Shown here: in pieces, positions 1-9,164 of the stretch | Layout of the letters: every line of letters begins with the position of its first letter | How positions within the stretch are numbered: the stretch's first letter is position 1 | Assembly (NCBI RefSeq): GCF_004349355.1 | Contig: NZ_SMFK01000001.1 | Coordinates: forward strand, 1 to 64,000 | DNA length: 64,000 nt | DNA from: Flavobacterium cellulosilyticum | GTDB taxonomy: Bacteria; Bacteroidota; Bacteroidia; Flavobacteriales; Flavobacteriaceae | Reading direction: 5' to 3' | The notes under the pieces: generated by a model | Databases searched by the model: none | Told to the model about the DNA's origin: nothing | The model's input: only the letters and a program-made list of their open reading frames with translations | Translations under genes and position numbers: made by a program

Positions 1-13
1 CGGTTAGCGGCTG

Positions 14-290
14 CAAAAGTAACTATTCTTTTTTAACTGGCAAGACTTTTTGAAAATCTTTTGAAAAATATTTTTTTTCCATCTTATTATCAATCTTCTT
101 ATCAGTCTATCAAGGAACGTTGCTCGTTTAGCGGGGTGCAAAGGTAACTCTCGTTTTTAAATCTCACAAGCTTTTTTTAAACTTTATTTAGAAAATAAAT
201 CTTCCTTTTTGTTTGTAATGCTTGTCAGTATTTTAAAGAACTTCGTGCTCATTGCGGGTGCAAAAGTAGTGGGTTTATTTAGTTATTCAA
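14..290 (-). promoter_or_regulatory. Three tandem leftward promoters, probably of an rRNA operon
   Basis: Three minus-strand promoters match the Bacteroidetes consensus. The -7 elements (TACTTTTG or TACCTTTG) are at 261-268, 139-146 and 14-21. Their TTG -33 elements are at 288-290, 167-169 and 41-43, giving spacers of 19, 20 and 19 bases. After the first two promoters comes a similar leader containing GTTCTTT or GTTCCTTG; the third lies too close to the window edge to see this. This arrangement is typical of flavobacterial rRNA operon leaders, so a 16S gene may lie just outside the window. That identity is inference; the promoter matches are visible. Confidence 0.7.
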
Positions 291-299
291 GACCTTTTG

Positions 300-847
300 T
301 AAACTATTTTTAAAGTATTTTTTAACACATTGATAACCTATTGTTTACATTAGCTATTTTTTGAGGTTTTGTGATTTATGATTCCAGTTTTTTAGAATTC
401 TATACGTTTTATGGACTTTGAGGTTTGATTTGGGTTTCGGATTTTGAATGGAAATGGGTTTTATAGCGATTATATATGATGAGGCGTGCTGTAAAAAAAA
501 GCGGTTTCTTTTGAATAATAGCTTTCAAAGACCTATCCCCTGCTTCTGACACACAGATTTGAGCAAATTTTCGTAGATGGTTTAACAGTGCATCTGTTTT
601 TATTTGAAAAACTTTGAGATTATATTTTAGTAATAAGTACGTTTGATTAGATTTACTGTACCTATATATAAGGAGAACTGTATATATAAAACCAACTTAC
701 CTTTGTTGGAATTTAAAGTGGCACGCAGATTTTAGAAGATGGCGAACTGACATACTGGTTTATTTTGAAAAGCATTGGCTTTTATAGTACTACATAATGA
801 CATGAACAGAATATATATAGGAGAAACATCTTAATGACTACGTATGC
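300..847. other. Intergenic stretch with no supported feature
   Basis: This AT-rich stretch holds no convincing coding frame, hairpin terminator or promoter pair that I can support. Short open frames between about 780 and 1140 have no family signature and overlap either a dispersed repeat or the end of the next gene. Confidence 0.5.
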
Positions 848-936
848 CATAGCCCTGATCGCAGTGGAAATCCTTGTGAAAAGAAAGACTAATTTTTCTT
901 GCAGAAAAAGAGCGACCAAAGGAAGCTCCTTTTTAT
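848..936 (+). repeat. Dispersed intergenic repeat, copy 1 (diverged)
   Basis: This copy starts with ATAGCCCTGATCGCAGTGGA, continues with AATCCTT, a variable middle and AAAAAGAG, and ends in GGAAGCTCC. The same frame recurs at 4268-4372 (inverted), 31119-31200 and 38803-38883. Each copy sits between genes. The middle is diverged here. Confidence 0.65.
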
Positions 937-1021
937 GCTTAGAAAAATAGACTGGATTGAACAAGATTGAAACGAAGAGATGGATGAAGCTCCTGAAAGC
1001 AATAAATATTTGATTCTAAAT

Positions 1022-2257
1022 CTACTCGTAACGTATGGCTTTGACCGGAGAAATCTTTGTTATTATGTAGGAAGGGATTAATAATACAAGGAAACAGATT
1101 GTGATGGTGAGCAAATTTAGTAAGACGATGTAACCCCAATTGAGGTATACGGGTGCTTCATTTACGTAATAATTTTCGGGATTGAGGGTGATTACTCCGA
1201 AATATTGCTGAATGAGTAGCAGTGAAATCCCAATGAAGTTTCCCCAGAAGAGTCCTTTTATTATAAGATAGAGTGCGTTGTAGAGAAATACTTTACGCAC
1301 GGACCAATTGTTTGCACCTAATGCTTTGAGCATTCCGATCATTTGAGTACGTTCGAGAATAAGTACCAATAGCGCAACGACCATATTGATGGTAGCCACG
1401 AGTATCATTACCGATAATATGATGATGATGTTGAAATCGAAGAGTTTTAACCACTCGAATATATAGGTGTATTTTTCGACTATGGTTTTAGTGTCTAATG
1501 TTGAGCCCGATTGTTTGTATACTTTTTCGCCAATTTCTTTTATGTTATTGAAATCGTCTACAAAAACTTCGAAAGCACCTACTTGATCAGTCGTCCATTT
1601 ATTGATACGCTGAATGTGACGAATGTCACCTATAATATAGGTGGCGTCGAATTCCTGAAAACCAGAGTTGAATATCCCTGCAATTTTGAATCTTCGGACG
1701 TTGGGCATCTTATTTTGCTCTTCCTTCATGAAGAAGGTGTTGAAAGTATCGCCTACTTTTAGATGAAGTCGGTTAGCGAGAAACTGAGAGATTAAAACCT
1801 CTTGATTTGTATTCTTTGTATAATCAGGAACGTTACCAGATACGAGATACTCTTTTATGTTGTTCCATTGATAATCATTTCCGACTCCTTTGAAAATGAT
1901 TCCTTCGAAAGCAGTTTCGGTTCTAATAATACCAGCTTTACTAGCAATGGCTTGAATATGACTTACCTCAGGAATGGAAGAGAACTTGGGATAAAAATCT
2001 TGTTTTTTAGATATAGGAACCAGCGTAACTTCGGATTGATTGTTATCATAATTTGAAATAATGATATGTCCGTTGAATGCTGAGATTTTATCACGGATTT
2101 TTTGTTGAAGTCCAATACCCGTTGCGACCGATACGATCATCATAATCATTCCGATGGCAATTGCCGAAATAGCAATCTTTATTATAGGTGAAGAGATACT
2201 GCTTTTGTAATCTTTGGCAGTGATAAGTCGTTTGGCTATGAAATATTCTAAATTCAA
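1022..2257 (-). CDS. FtsX/LolCE-type ABC transporter permease
   Basis: This 411-residue protein has the layout of MacB/LolC/LolE permeases. One membrane segment lies near residues 22-46, followed by a periplasmic domain to about residue 270 and an FtsX domain with three further membrane segments (about 275-300, 320-350 and 373-400). It ends in SPVKAIRYE, a typical C-terminus of LolC/E-like permeases. The family works with a separate ATPase and, in LolCDE, extracts lipoproteins from the inner membrane. No ATPase gene is adjacent, so the substrate is not fixed by context. The start at MNLEYFIAKRL agrees with family N-termini. Confidence 0.85.
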   Translation of the reverse strand: MNLEYFIAKRLITAKDYKSSISSPIIKIAISAIAIGMIMMIVSVATGIGLQQKIRDKISAFNGHIIISNYDNNQSEVTLVPISKKQDFYPKFSSIPEVSHIQAIASKAGIIRTETAFEGIIFKGVGNDYQWNNIKEYLVSGNVPDYTKNTNQEVLISQFLANRLHLKVGDTFNTFFMKEEQNKMPNVRRFKIAGIFNSGFQEFDATYIIGDIRHIQRINKWTTDQVGAFEVFVDDFNNIKEIGEKVYKQSGSTLDTKTIVEKYTYIFEWLKLFDFNIIIILSVMILVATINMVVALLVLILERTQMIGMLKALGANNWSVRKVFLYNALYLIIKGLFWGNFIGISLLLIQQYFGVITLNPENYYVNEAPVYLNWGYIVLLNLLTITICFLVLLIPSYIITKISPVKAIRYE

Positions 2258-2352
2258 TTGTATAGGATGTCTTGTTTGAAATTTGCTTATGCCAAAAATA
2301 CAGCATAAACTTGTTTGGTGATTTTATAATGGATAAAATTTATGAAATCTAT

Positions 2353-2847
2353 TTACAAAGGCAACTTCTCCTTCATTTTTTCTACAATATTAAAAGCTGC
2401 GGGGCAAATGGCGACATTTTTTAGCGTTAAATCGGTAATTTGATTGAACTTCTTTCTATCGGTGTGTGGAAATTCGCGACATGCCTTTGGACGAACATCA
2501 TAAATAAAACACGTATTATCTGTATCCAGAAAATTACAAGGCACAGATTGCAACACATAATCGGTATCTTCATCTACACGTAAATACTGATCAATAAATT
2601 GCTGTGGTTTTTGTCGTAAATATTTTGAAATTCGCTCAATGTCGGCCAAAGTAAACAATGGACCGGTTGTTTTGCAGCAATTGGCACAATCCAGACAATT
2701 TGTTTTTTTGAATTCGGCATCATGCAAATCCTGCATAATGTAATCGAGATTCCTTGGCGTTTTCTTTTTTAGCTTATCGAAATACTTTTTATTTTCGATA
2801 TGCTTATCTTTGGCTTCTTTAGGAAGATTATTTATGATTTGTTTCAA
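2353..2847 (-). CDS. YkgJ family cysteine-cluster protein
   Basis: This 164-residue protein carries the zinc- or iron-binding cysteine cluster of the YkgJ (CxxCxxCC) family. C51, C54, C57 and C58 form the first cluster. Further cysteines lie near residues 104, 113 and 123 (CNFLDTDNTCFIYDVRPKAC), and one more near 147. The biochemical role of the family is not established, although metal binding is expected. It lies about 95 bases downstream of the ABC permease start on the same strand. Confidence 0.85.
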   Translation of the reverse strand: MKQIINNLPKEAKDKHIENKKYFDKLKKKTPRNLDYIMQDLHDAEFKKTNCLDCANCCKTTGPLFTLADIERISKYLRQKPQQFIDQYLRVDEDTDYVLQSVPCNFLDTDNTCFIYDVRPKACREFPHTDRKKFNQITDLTLKNVAICPAAFNIVEKMKEKLPL

Positions 2848-2939
2848 TTTGATTACTTGATTTGAATTACAAAAGTAAGCAACTTCTAATTTAATAACTA
2901 AAAACCTGAGGATAGATTACTTCGTTCCTCGCAATGACT

Positions 2940-3641
2940 ATGAAAGATCTTTTCGGAAAAGCCATACTCGATTTCCAAACCAATACATCTCCTGAAGATT
3001 TAATTACCGAAACATCCATCTCTGAAGCGGACGAAATGAGTGTTGCCTATCTTTTTCGTTCTTATAATGAAATGCCAAAGTTGGAACAAAAAGCGCTTCA
3101 ATTAGCCAAAGGAAAAGTACTTGATGTAGGTTGTGGAGCAGGAAGTCACAGCCTGACTTTACAAAACGAACGGAATCTAGACGTTACTGCTATCGATATT
3201 TCGCCAAATGCGATTGAAGCATGTGCACTTCGAGGTTTGAAAAACGCCAAAGTTCAAGATATCATGACTTTGGAAAACGAAAAATTTGATACTATTCTGT
3301 TATTAATGAATGGAACGGGTATTTTCGGGACTATAAAAGAAACTCCTCGGTATTTGCAAAAACTAAAAAGCCTATTGAACCCTCGCGGACAAATATTAAT
3401 TGATTCATCGGACATTATTTATATGTTTGACGATGATGAAGATGGCGGAAAATGGATTCCAAGTAATGGTTATTACGGCGAATTGACTTTTACGGTTTCC
3501 TATAAAAACGAAACTGAAGCTACTTTTCCTTGGTTGTATTTAGATTACAACACCTTGCAAAATGCGGCATTCGATAATGGTTTGAAATGCGAAATGATTT
3601 TGGAAGGGGATCATTATGATTATTTAGCTAAACTCTCATAG
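2940..3641 (+). CDS. Class I SAM-dependent methyltransferase
   Basis: This 233-residue protein has a class I Rossmann methyltransferase core. Motif I is VLDVGCGAGSHSL near residue 62, followed by the acidic VTAIDIS strand and a later LLLMNGTG strand. The substrate cannot be read from the sequence. I chose the ATG at 2940. The in-frame ATG at 2934 lies in CTTCGTTCCTCGCAATGAC, which looks like the end of a common intergenic repeat, so it is less likely to be the start. The next gene on this strand begins 81 bases downstream. Confidence 0.85.
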   Translation: MKDLFGKAILDFQTNTSPEDLITETSISEADEMSVAYLFRSYNEMPKLEQKALQLAKGKVLDVGCGAGSHSLTLQNERNLDVTAIDISPNAIEACALRGLKNAKVQDIMTLENEKFDTILLLMNGTGIFGTIKETPRYLQKLKSLLNPRGQILIDSSDIIYMFDDDEDGGKWIPSNGYYGELTFTVSYKNETEATFPWLYLDYNTLQNAAFDNGLKCEMILEGDHYDYLAKLS

Positions 3642-3722
3642 AAAAGTGAGGGAGTTAGAAGTGGGAAGTTAGAAGACGGGAGAGAAGAGTAAAGTAAATT
3701 TAACAAATACAAAACTTAAATT

Positions 3723-4265
3723 ATGAATGATTTAGAATTAGATAAATTGCGTTATCCAATTGGACATTATATCGCTCCTGAAAAATACACTTCAAAATAC
3801 ATAAATGAGAAAATTGCTGAAATCGCTTCATTCCCCGAAAGGCTAAAAAAAGGAGTTTCCCAATTATCAAACAAACAATTAGATACTGCCTATCGACCAG
3901 ATGGGTGGACTATTCGTCAAGTGGTTCACCATTGCGCCGACAGCTATATCAATTGTTTTAGCAGAATCAAATGGGCATTGACCGAAGATACACCTATCAT
4001 AAAATTTTACCACGAAGAACTTTGGGCAGAAATGCACGACAATAGAACTATGCCTATCGCACCAACTTTGTCTTTGCTCGAAGGTTTGCATTTTCGTCTG
4101 GCGTACTTAATGAGCAGTCTGTCTGAAAACGACTTGCAAAAATCATTCATACATCCCGCAAATAATAAAGAGTACAAAATCGAGGAAATCATTGGCACTT
4201 ATGCTTGGCATAGCAACCACCATTTGGCACACGTCACCGAATTGAAGAAAAGAAAATCTTGGTAA
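3723..4265 (+). CDS. DinB-fold YfiT-like putative metal-dependent hydrolase or thiol transferase
   Basis: This 180-residue protein resembles the YfiT/BstA branch of the DinB four-helix superfamily. The metal-binding histidines of that family appear in VVHHCADS (near residue 70) and in AWHSNHHLAHV near the C-terminus. Characterised relatives are metal-dependent S-transferases that use bacillithiol. Whether this protein uses bacillithiol is inference. The gap before it (3642-3722) contains degenerate GTTAGAAG-like short repeats. Confidence 0.85.
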   Translation: MNDLELDKLRYPIGHYIAPEKYTSKYINEKIAEIASFPERLKKGVSQLSNKQLDTAYRPDGWTIRQVVHHCADSYINCFSRIKWALTEDTPIIKFYHEELWAEMHDNRTMPIAPTLSLLEGLHFRLAYLMSSLSENDLQKSFIHPANNKEYKIEEIIGTYAWHSNHHLAHVTELKKRKSW

Positions 4266-4267
4266 AT

Positions 4268-4372
4268 ATTAGGAGCTTTTTCCAGCTGTACATTACAATC
4301 TTTTTATAGCTTTTACTCCGCAAAGCTACGTAATAGCTATAAAAAGGATTTTCATTTCCATCTGGGCTAGTG
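4268..4372 (-). repeat. Dispersed intergenic repeat, copy 2 (inverted, longer stem)
   Basis: Read on the minus strand this copy runs TAGCCCAGATGGAA, ATCCTTTTT, an internal stem-loop, AAAAAGAT, ACAGCTGGAAA and AGCTCCT. It shares the frame of the copies at 848, 31119 and 38803. The central inverted repeat TTTTTATAGCT / AGCTATAAAAA is longer than in the others. It fills the gap between two convergent genes. Confidence 0.75.
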
Positions 4373-4376
4373 CATT

Positions 4377-5534
4377 TTACACCTCTAGCAGATTTGTAGT
4401 TTCGATAATATCTTGCAATGCTGCATACAAAACATCTAGATCTTCTTGAGAATTATACGCGTTAATCGAGTAACGTATATAAAAATTTCCATTCAAAGGT
4501 AGAATAGGAATTTCGATTTTGTATTTTATATACAAAACTTCTTTCAATTCGACAGGATTGGATGTATTAATTGGAATACTTGCCATTTGAACCATAAATT
4601 CTTCAGATATAGGACAAATTGGATTCGTTTTAAGTAGATCACAAAAACGTTGGTAGTTTTCTAAAACAAGTTTTCTACATTCCTTTGCTTGAAGTTTCCA
4701 ATTATTCTTTTCCAGAAATTCAATTACTTTAGGCGTACACAAGAAAGCAGAAATATCTCTAGTTCCCTGAAATTCTTGATAATCTAAAAACTGACTTTCT
4801 CCAGGAGCCACACTTTCGTATCCCCAACCCACAACAAGCGGATCCAGCATATCCTGAAAATTTTTTTTCACATAAAGAAAAGAACTTCCCTTGGGAGCCA
4901 ACATCCATTTATGTAGTGTACCTGTATAAAAATCAGGATTCAAATCCATGATATTTAAATCCATTTGACCTGGTACGTGAGCACCATCAATAATAGTGAT
5001 TAGTCCTAATTCTCGAGCTTTTTCACAAATTTCCTTAACTGGAAAAACCAAAGCAGTTGCGCTTGAAATATGGTTTAAGAAAACGATTTTGGTTTTTTCA
5101 TTATAACCAGACCAAAATTCTTCTAATATTTGTTCTTTAGAAACGACTGGAAGCGATATATTTTGGCGAATGTATTTGATTCCCGCTTTTTTGCAATAGA
5201 AATTCCAAGTACGATCCATGGCGCCGTATTCGTGATTTGTAGTCAGAATTTCGTCGCCTTCATTTAAATCCAAACTACGCATAATTGTATTGATAGCGAA
5301 AGTTGGATTTGGTGTGAAAAAAAAATCATTAGAATCACATTCAATGTAATTGGCTAATCTTTCTTTAGCTATATATAAATATTCACGCTGCTTTTTTAAT
5401 AAAAACTGAACAGGTTCTTTCTCTAATTCCAATTGAAATCGTTGGTATTCTTCAAAAATTAGTTTCGGACAGGCACCAAATGAACCATGATTTAAAAACG
5501 TGATTGTAGGATCAAGAAGGAATTGTGATTTCAT
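4377..5534 (-). CDS. Aminotransferase class V-fold PLP enzyme
   Basis: This 385-residue PLP enzyme has the class V (cysteine desulfurase / isopenicillin N epimerase-like) fold. The N-terminus begins FLNHGSFGACP. A PLP-contacting DGAHVPGQMDL strand lies near residue 185, and the Schiff-base lysine is probably in TGTLHKWMLAPKGS near residue 210. Isopenicillin N epimerase-like relatives act on varied amino acids, so the reaction here is unassigned. The gene is 27 bases downstream of queE on the same strand and is probably cotranscribed with it. Confidence 0.85.
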   Translation of the reverse strand: MKSQFLLDPTITFLNHGSFGACPKLIFEEYQRFQLELEKEPVQFLLKKQREYLYIAKERLANYIECDSNDFFFTPNPTFAINTIMRSLDLNEGDEILTTNHEYGAMDRTWNFYCKKAGIKYIRQNISLPVVSKEQILEEFWSGYNEKTKIVFLNHISSATALVFPVKEICEKARELGLITIIDGAHVPGQMDLNIMDLNPDFYTGTLHKWMLAPKGSSFLYVKKNFQDMLDPLVVGWGYESVAPGESQFLDYQEFQGTRDISAFLCTPKVIEFLEKNNWKLQAKECRKLVLENYQRFCDLLKTNPICPISEEFMVQMASIPINTSNPVELKEVLYIKYKIEIPILPLNGNFYIRYSINAYNSQEDLDVLYAALQDIIETTNLLEV

Positions 5535-5561
5535 TTCTTACAGCTGATTAAAAAACAATAA

Positions 5562-6194
5562 TTATGGAATGTTCAAGTATTTATGGGTTTGCAAAGAAAC
5601 TCGCCATTCAGGATTGTTCATTACATACTCTACAATAAGCGGCGTCATTTCTTCTTTTTTGCTCCATTCCGGTTGCAAAAATAAAATGGCATGGTTATTT
5701 ACTAATGCAGCTTGCTCCTCAGCGAAAATAAAATCGTGCTTATTGTAAATAATCACTTTCAATTCATTTGCATTATTATATACGGTTTGAGTAGGTAATT
5801 TATTTTTCTTTGGAGAAAGACAAATCCAATCCCATTTCCCAGACAGTTCATAAGCACCTGATGTTTCTATATGTACTTTCCGGTTTTGATCTTTAAGCTT
5901 TTGAGTTAGCAAAGTCATGTCCCACATCAATGGCTCCCCTCCAGTTACAACAACGGTATCTGAATATTTGCTGGCATTCGTAACTATTAAATCAGTACTT
6001 GTAGGTGGATGCAATTCAGCATTCCAACTTTCCTTTACATCACACCAATGACAACCAACATCGCAACCACCAATTCTTATAAAATAGGCAGCTGTTCCAG
6101 TATGATAACCTTCTCCTTGTATAGTGTAAAACTCTTCCATTAGCGGAAGCATTGCACCTTTATTAACTTCTAATTGTAATTCTTTTGAAAGCAT
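5562..6194 (-). CDS. queE: 7-carboxy-7-deazaguanine synthase QueE (radical SAM)
   Basis: This 210-residue radical SAM enzyme makes 7-carboxy-7-deazaguanine in the preQ0/queuosine pathway. It has the EFYTIQGEG entry motif and the CDVGCHWC cluster motif (Cx3Cx2C, residues near 44-51). A VVTGGEPLM motif and the C-terminal WRVSLQTHKYLNIP complete the family signature. The pathway is represented again in this window by queA at 15199-16248. An unusually long hairpin lies between this gene and the upstream TPR gene. Confidence 0.95.
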   Translation of the reverse strand: MLSKELQLEVNKGAMLPLMEEFYTIQGEGYHTGTAAYFIRIGGCDVGCHWCDVKESWNAELHPPTSTDLIVTNASKYSDTVVVTGGEPLMWDMTLLTQKLKDQNRKVHIETSGAYELSGKWDWICLSPKKNKLPTQTVYNNANELKVIIYNKHDFIFAEEQAALVNNHAILFLQPEWSKKEEMTPLIVEYVMNNPEWRVSLQTHKYLNIP

Positions 6195-6239
6195 TTCTTT
6201 ATTTTAAAGTGCAAAGATAGTGAAATAAAAGTGTTGAGT

Positions 6240-6298
6240 AAACTCCATAAAAAAAGCCGATAATTCTTTGAGAATTATCGGCTTTTTTTATGGAGTTT
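6240..6298. terminator. 28-bp perfect hairpin terminator
   Basis: Bases 6240-6267 are exactly complementary to 6271-6298, leaving a 3-base loop. The inner GC-containing segment (AGCCGATAATTCT) is flanked by A7 and T7 runs, so it can terminate in either direction. It lies just 5 bases past the stop codon of the TPR gene and should end the exb operon transcript. Confidence 0.9.
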
Positions 6299-6302
6299 TA
6301 AA

Positions 6303-7979
6303 TTACTTTTTCAATAATTCTAATGATTTTGTAGCATAATTATTAGTTGGATCCAATGCAAGAGTTTTATTGAAATATTCAATTGCTTTTGGTTTATCAG
6401 TATTTGCATAAGCAGCCGCGCTAGTATTATACGCCTCTATAACTTTCTTTAAAACTACTGGGTTAGCCAATTCCTCTGCTCCTTTTTCAGTAGTTTTAGC
6501 AATGAATTCCTCATAATACTTTATAGTCATTGGGTCATTTGCCATCAAACTATTTGTTCTAGCTCTATAAAGCAAGGCATCAAGATAAGTAGGAGAAGCA
6601 GTAAAAACTCTCTCAAATGCAAGATCCGCTTTTTGCAATCCTGCAACATCTAATGGTTGACCTTCCTCTCTTTTTCCACTACCATAATAGATTGACAAAC
6701 CATAATAAATATTGTCTTCTAAATAATTTGGACTTTCAGGATATGTAGTGGCAAATTCAAAAACAACACTTGCTTCTTTATAAAATTTATCACTAAACAA
6801 TGATTTTCCAAGTTCATTTAAATCTTCAATAATTAATGGCTCAATTTCGATCGCTTTTTTAATATCAGAAACTCCTGATTTAAACAAAGTTGAATCGATA
6901 GAAGTCCCTTCTATTGACAAACCTTTTTTGAATTTAGCTTTAGCTAAATAAAGATAATCTTGAGCTATTATAGTATTATTAGGATTAGCAATATAATTAT
7001 TTAATGATTTAATTGCCAAGTCAATGTTATTATTTTCTAAAGCAGAATACCCTAAATAACGAAATATACGTGGATTCACTTTATCCATTGCTGCCATAGC
7101 ATTAGCTTCTTTTTCAAGTTCTTTATAATCTTTGACCAATACCAAGAAATCAGCATGACGCATTCTTGAATTTAAAGAACGATCTGTTAAACTAAGGTAC
7201 TTTTCATAGTGGCCAATAGCGGTTTTCATATACTCTTCTTCTTTAGAACGTTTATTTCTACCCCATTTGTAATAAGTTTCAGCTAATTCTCTATAAACTG
7301 GACCATAATTTGGATTTATGGCAATTACCTCATTAAATGATTTTATAGCTTCATCATATGATTTTGCTCCTTTTAACAAAACCCCTAACTGCATTTTTGC
7401 TCTTAATAAAGAAGAATCTATTTGGAAAGCATTTCTATAGGCTGCATAAGCCTCATTTTGATTTTTATCCCCATAGTAAGCATCCCCTAAAGCAAGAAAT
7501 ATTTGCGAATCATCAGATTTTATCGCTTTTGCTTTATTTAAAAATTCAATAGCCTTTGAATAATTAGGAATTGATGAAAATGTATAGGCTTTACCAATAT
7601 AAATTAACTCTTCGATATCTCTTCTTCTAACATTTTTTAATGCTAAGGCAAAATTTGAATCGGCAGCAACAGAATTTCCGTTATTTAAATCTATTTGACC
7701 TAAACCGATATAATTTAAATCTTCCCCATCTTTACCTGTTAATCCTCTTTTGAATGCAATTTTAGCTGAATCAGTAACTGTTTGAACAAGATAAACATTT
7801 CCCAATAAAAAATTCGCTCTACCATCGGTCGGATTAGATTGGAGGATTGATTTCAATATGGATTTAGCTTTCTCATATTGCTCAGCATCAATTGCCGTTT
7901 TCGCTTGATTAATGTCTTGTGCAAAACCAATTGAAATAGTTGCTAAAAAGGCTATGCTAAAAAGTTTAAATTTGTTCAT
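6303..7979 (-). CDS. Secreted tetratricopeptide-repeat protein of the ExbBD/TonB operon
   Basis: This 558-residue protein has a signal peptide (MNKFKLFSIAFLATISIGFAQ) followed by many TPR-type helix pairs along most of its length. I place the start at 7979 because that methionine opens the signal peptide. A start ten codons upstream would add polar residues and overlap the previous gene. It is the last gene of a seven-gene operon encoding ExbB, two ExbD proteins, TonB, a small membrane protein and a PstS-like lipoprotein. A role as a periplasmic scaffold for that machine is inference from position. Confidence 0.85.
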   Translation of the reverse strand: MNKFKLFSIAFLATISIGFAQDINQAKTAIDAEQYEKAKSILKSILQSNPTDGRANFLLGNVYLVQTVTDSAKIAFKRGLTGKDGEDLNYIGLGQIDLNNGNSVAADSNFALALKNVRRRDIEELIYIGKAYTFSSIPNYSKAIEFLNKAKAIKSDDSQIFLALGDAYYGDKNQNEAYAAYRNAFQIDSSLLRAKMQLGVLLKGAKSYDEAIKSFNEVIAINPNYGPVYRELAETYYKWGRNKRSKEEEYMKTAIGHYEKYLSLTDRSLNSRMRHADFLVLVKDYKELEKEANAMAAMDKVNPRIFRYLGYSALENNNIDLAIKSLNNYIANPNNTIIAQDYLYLAKAKFKKGLSIEGTSIDSTLFKSGVSDIKKAIEIEPLIIEDLNELGKSLFSDKFYKEASVVFEFATTYPESPNYLEDNIYYGLSIYYGSGKREEGQPLDVAGLQKADLAFERVFTASPTYLDALLYRARTNSLMANDPMTIKYYEEFIAKTTEKGAEELANPVVLKKVIEAYNTSAAAYANTDKPKAIEYFNKTLALDPTNNYATKSLELLKK

Positions 7980-7998
7980 CGATAATATATTTATTTTA

Positions 7999-8916
7999 TT
8001 ATTTTTCATTATTTATTGTATTTCTTATATTTATTTTTCTTCCAGGAATTCGTATAGGCAAAAGTCCTGACTTTAGAATAATTCTTTGTCCAATATCTCC
8101 TGCAACAAATGAGGCAAAACCCATACCTAAACCTGAAAATCCTTGTCCATTTATTATAAACAATTCTCGTGCCAAAGAATATTTACCTTCAGCAATATTA
8201 TTTTGACTTGGAAAATAATAATTCTTATCTGTAAGGCTTTTAACACTTAAAATATTAACATTAGCCATATATTTTTTCATTATTGGCGATGGTTGTGACA
8301 ACCAATTTAATCCTACAACACCAATCATCCCATCATTTTCGGCAACAAACTTAATAACATCTTGGTTTGTTTTAAAAGAAAAAACTCCTTTTTCCGGAAT
8401 AGTATTAATTCCAGCAAGTTCGTTCATATAGCGTACAGTGCTTGAATTTGGATTATCAAAAACTAACCCTTTTATATTTGAATTTGACTTACCCTGCAAA
8501 AATTCAATTACATTTTTTAAATCTATTAAAGTGTCATTATTGGATTTATTTGATACAAACGCTATGGCATCGATAGCAAATTTAGTGATTTTTGGAATAA
8601 TTTTTTTTTGTTCAAAGATTTTATTTTCCTCTTTTGTTAAATTTCTAGTTAAAATAGCTATTCTTGATTTATCTTTAAATAAAGAAAGAATCACTTCTGA
8701 TTCTGATAAGGAAACAATATCAATCTTAGCATCATATTTACTTTCAAAAACCTCAACTTGATCTTCTATAATTGGCGTCAAGGTTTCATCTACCAAAACA
8801 GTTGTTGAACCTTTTAAAATTGATTCATTATTACTATTTTTCTTTTCTTTTTGATTACACATCACAAATAAAAATCCAATACATAAAAGAACAAAGTATT
8901 TGCTTTTTTTTAACAT
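7999..8916 (-). CDS. PstS-like substrate-binding lipoprotein
   Basis: This 305-residue protein starts with a lipoprotein signal ending at C20 (FLFVMCNQ). It then follows the PBP-like (PstS) phosphate-binding pattern, with KGSTTVLVDETLTPIIEDQVEVFE, a middle AIVRNL-like segment and SSTVRYMNEL. No PstABC transporter genes are nearby. The gene sits inside the exb/tonB operon, 2 bases after the small membrane protein gene. A signalling or envelope role rather than phosphate import is plausible but unproven. Confidence 0.8.
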   Translation of the reverse strand: MLKKSKYFVLLCIGFLFVMCNQKEKKNSNNESILKGSTTVLVDETLTPIIEDQVEVFESKYDAKIDIVSLSESEVILSLFKDKSRIAILTRNLTKEENKIFEQKKIIPKITKFAIDAIAFVSNKSNNDTLIDLKNVIEFLQGKSNSNIKGLVFDNPNSSTVRYMNELAGINTIPEKGVFSFKTNQDVIKFVAENDGMIGVVGLNWLSQPSPIMKKYMANVNILSVKSLTDKNYYFPSQNNIAEGKYSLARELFIINGQGFSGLGMGFASFVAGDIGQRIILKSGLLPIRIPGRKINIRNTINNEK

Positions 8917-8918
8917 AA

Positions 8919-9164
8919 CTAATTATTGTTTGAATTAAAAAATCGAAAAAATCTAAAGAATGAATAAACAATTAAAACAACTCCAAAAGAAACCCTATAA
9001 GTTGATGTCATTTCTATTGGAAAACTTTGGGGAAATAAAAAATTCCAAAAAATTACAATTAGGCCTAAAAGCAAATATACAAAAAAAAACAGGATTCCTA
9101 TAATGAAAAGAAATCGCTCGTTAGGCGATTTCTTTTGAAAATTTATACCAATATTCTTCAACAT
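8919..9164 (-). CDS. Small two-span membrane protein
   Basis: This 81-residue hypothetical protein has two hydrophobic segments, near FLFIIGILFFFVYLLLGLIV and RVSFGVVLIVYSFF. I chose the ATG at 9164. It overlaps the tonB stop codon by one base (TAATG), which suggests translational coupling. A longer frame starting at 9206 would run back into tonB. No family is recognised. Its fixed place between tonB and the PstS-like gene suggests a role with the Exb/Ton complex. Confidence 0.7.
   Translation of the reverse strand: MLKNIGINFQKKSPNERFLFIIGILFFFVYLLLGLIVIFWNFLFPQSFPIEMTSTYRVSFGVVLIVYSFFRFFRFFNSNNN

Noticed and set aside
939..1139. 66-codon minus-strand frame beside the ABC permease
   Set aside because: It overlaps the end of the permease gene in another frame, has no signal or family features, and its opening lies near a dispersed repeat.
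2934..2939. Upstream ATG for the methyltransferase
   Set aside because: It sits in CTTCGTTCCTCGCAATGAC, which looks like a common intergenic repeat end; the ATG at 2940 fits better.
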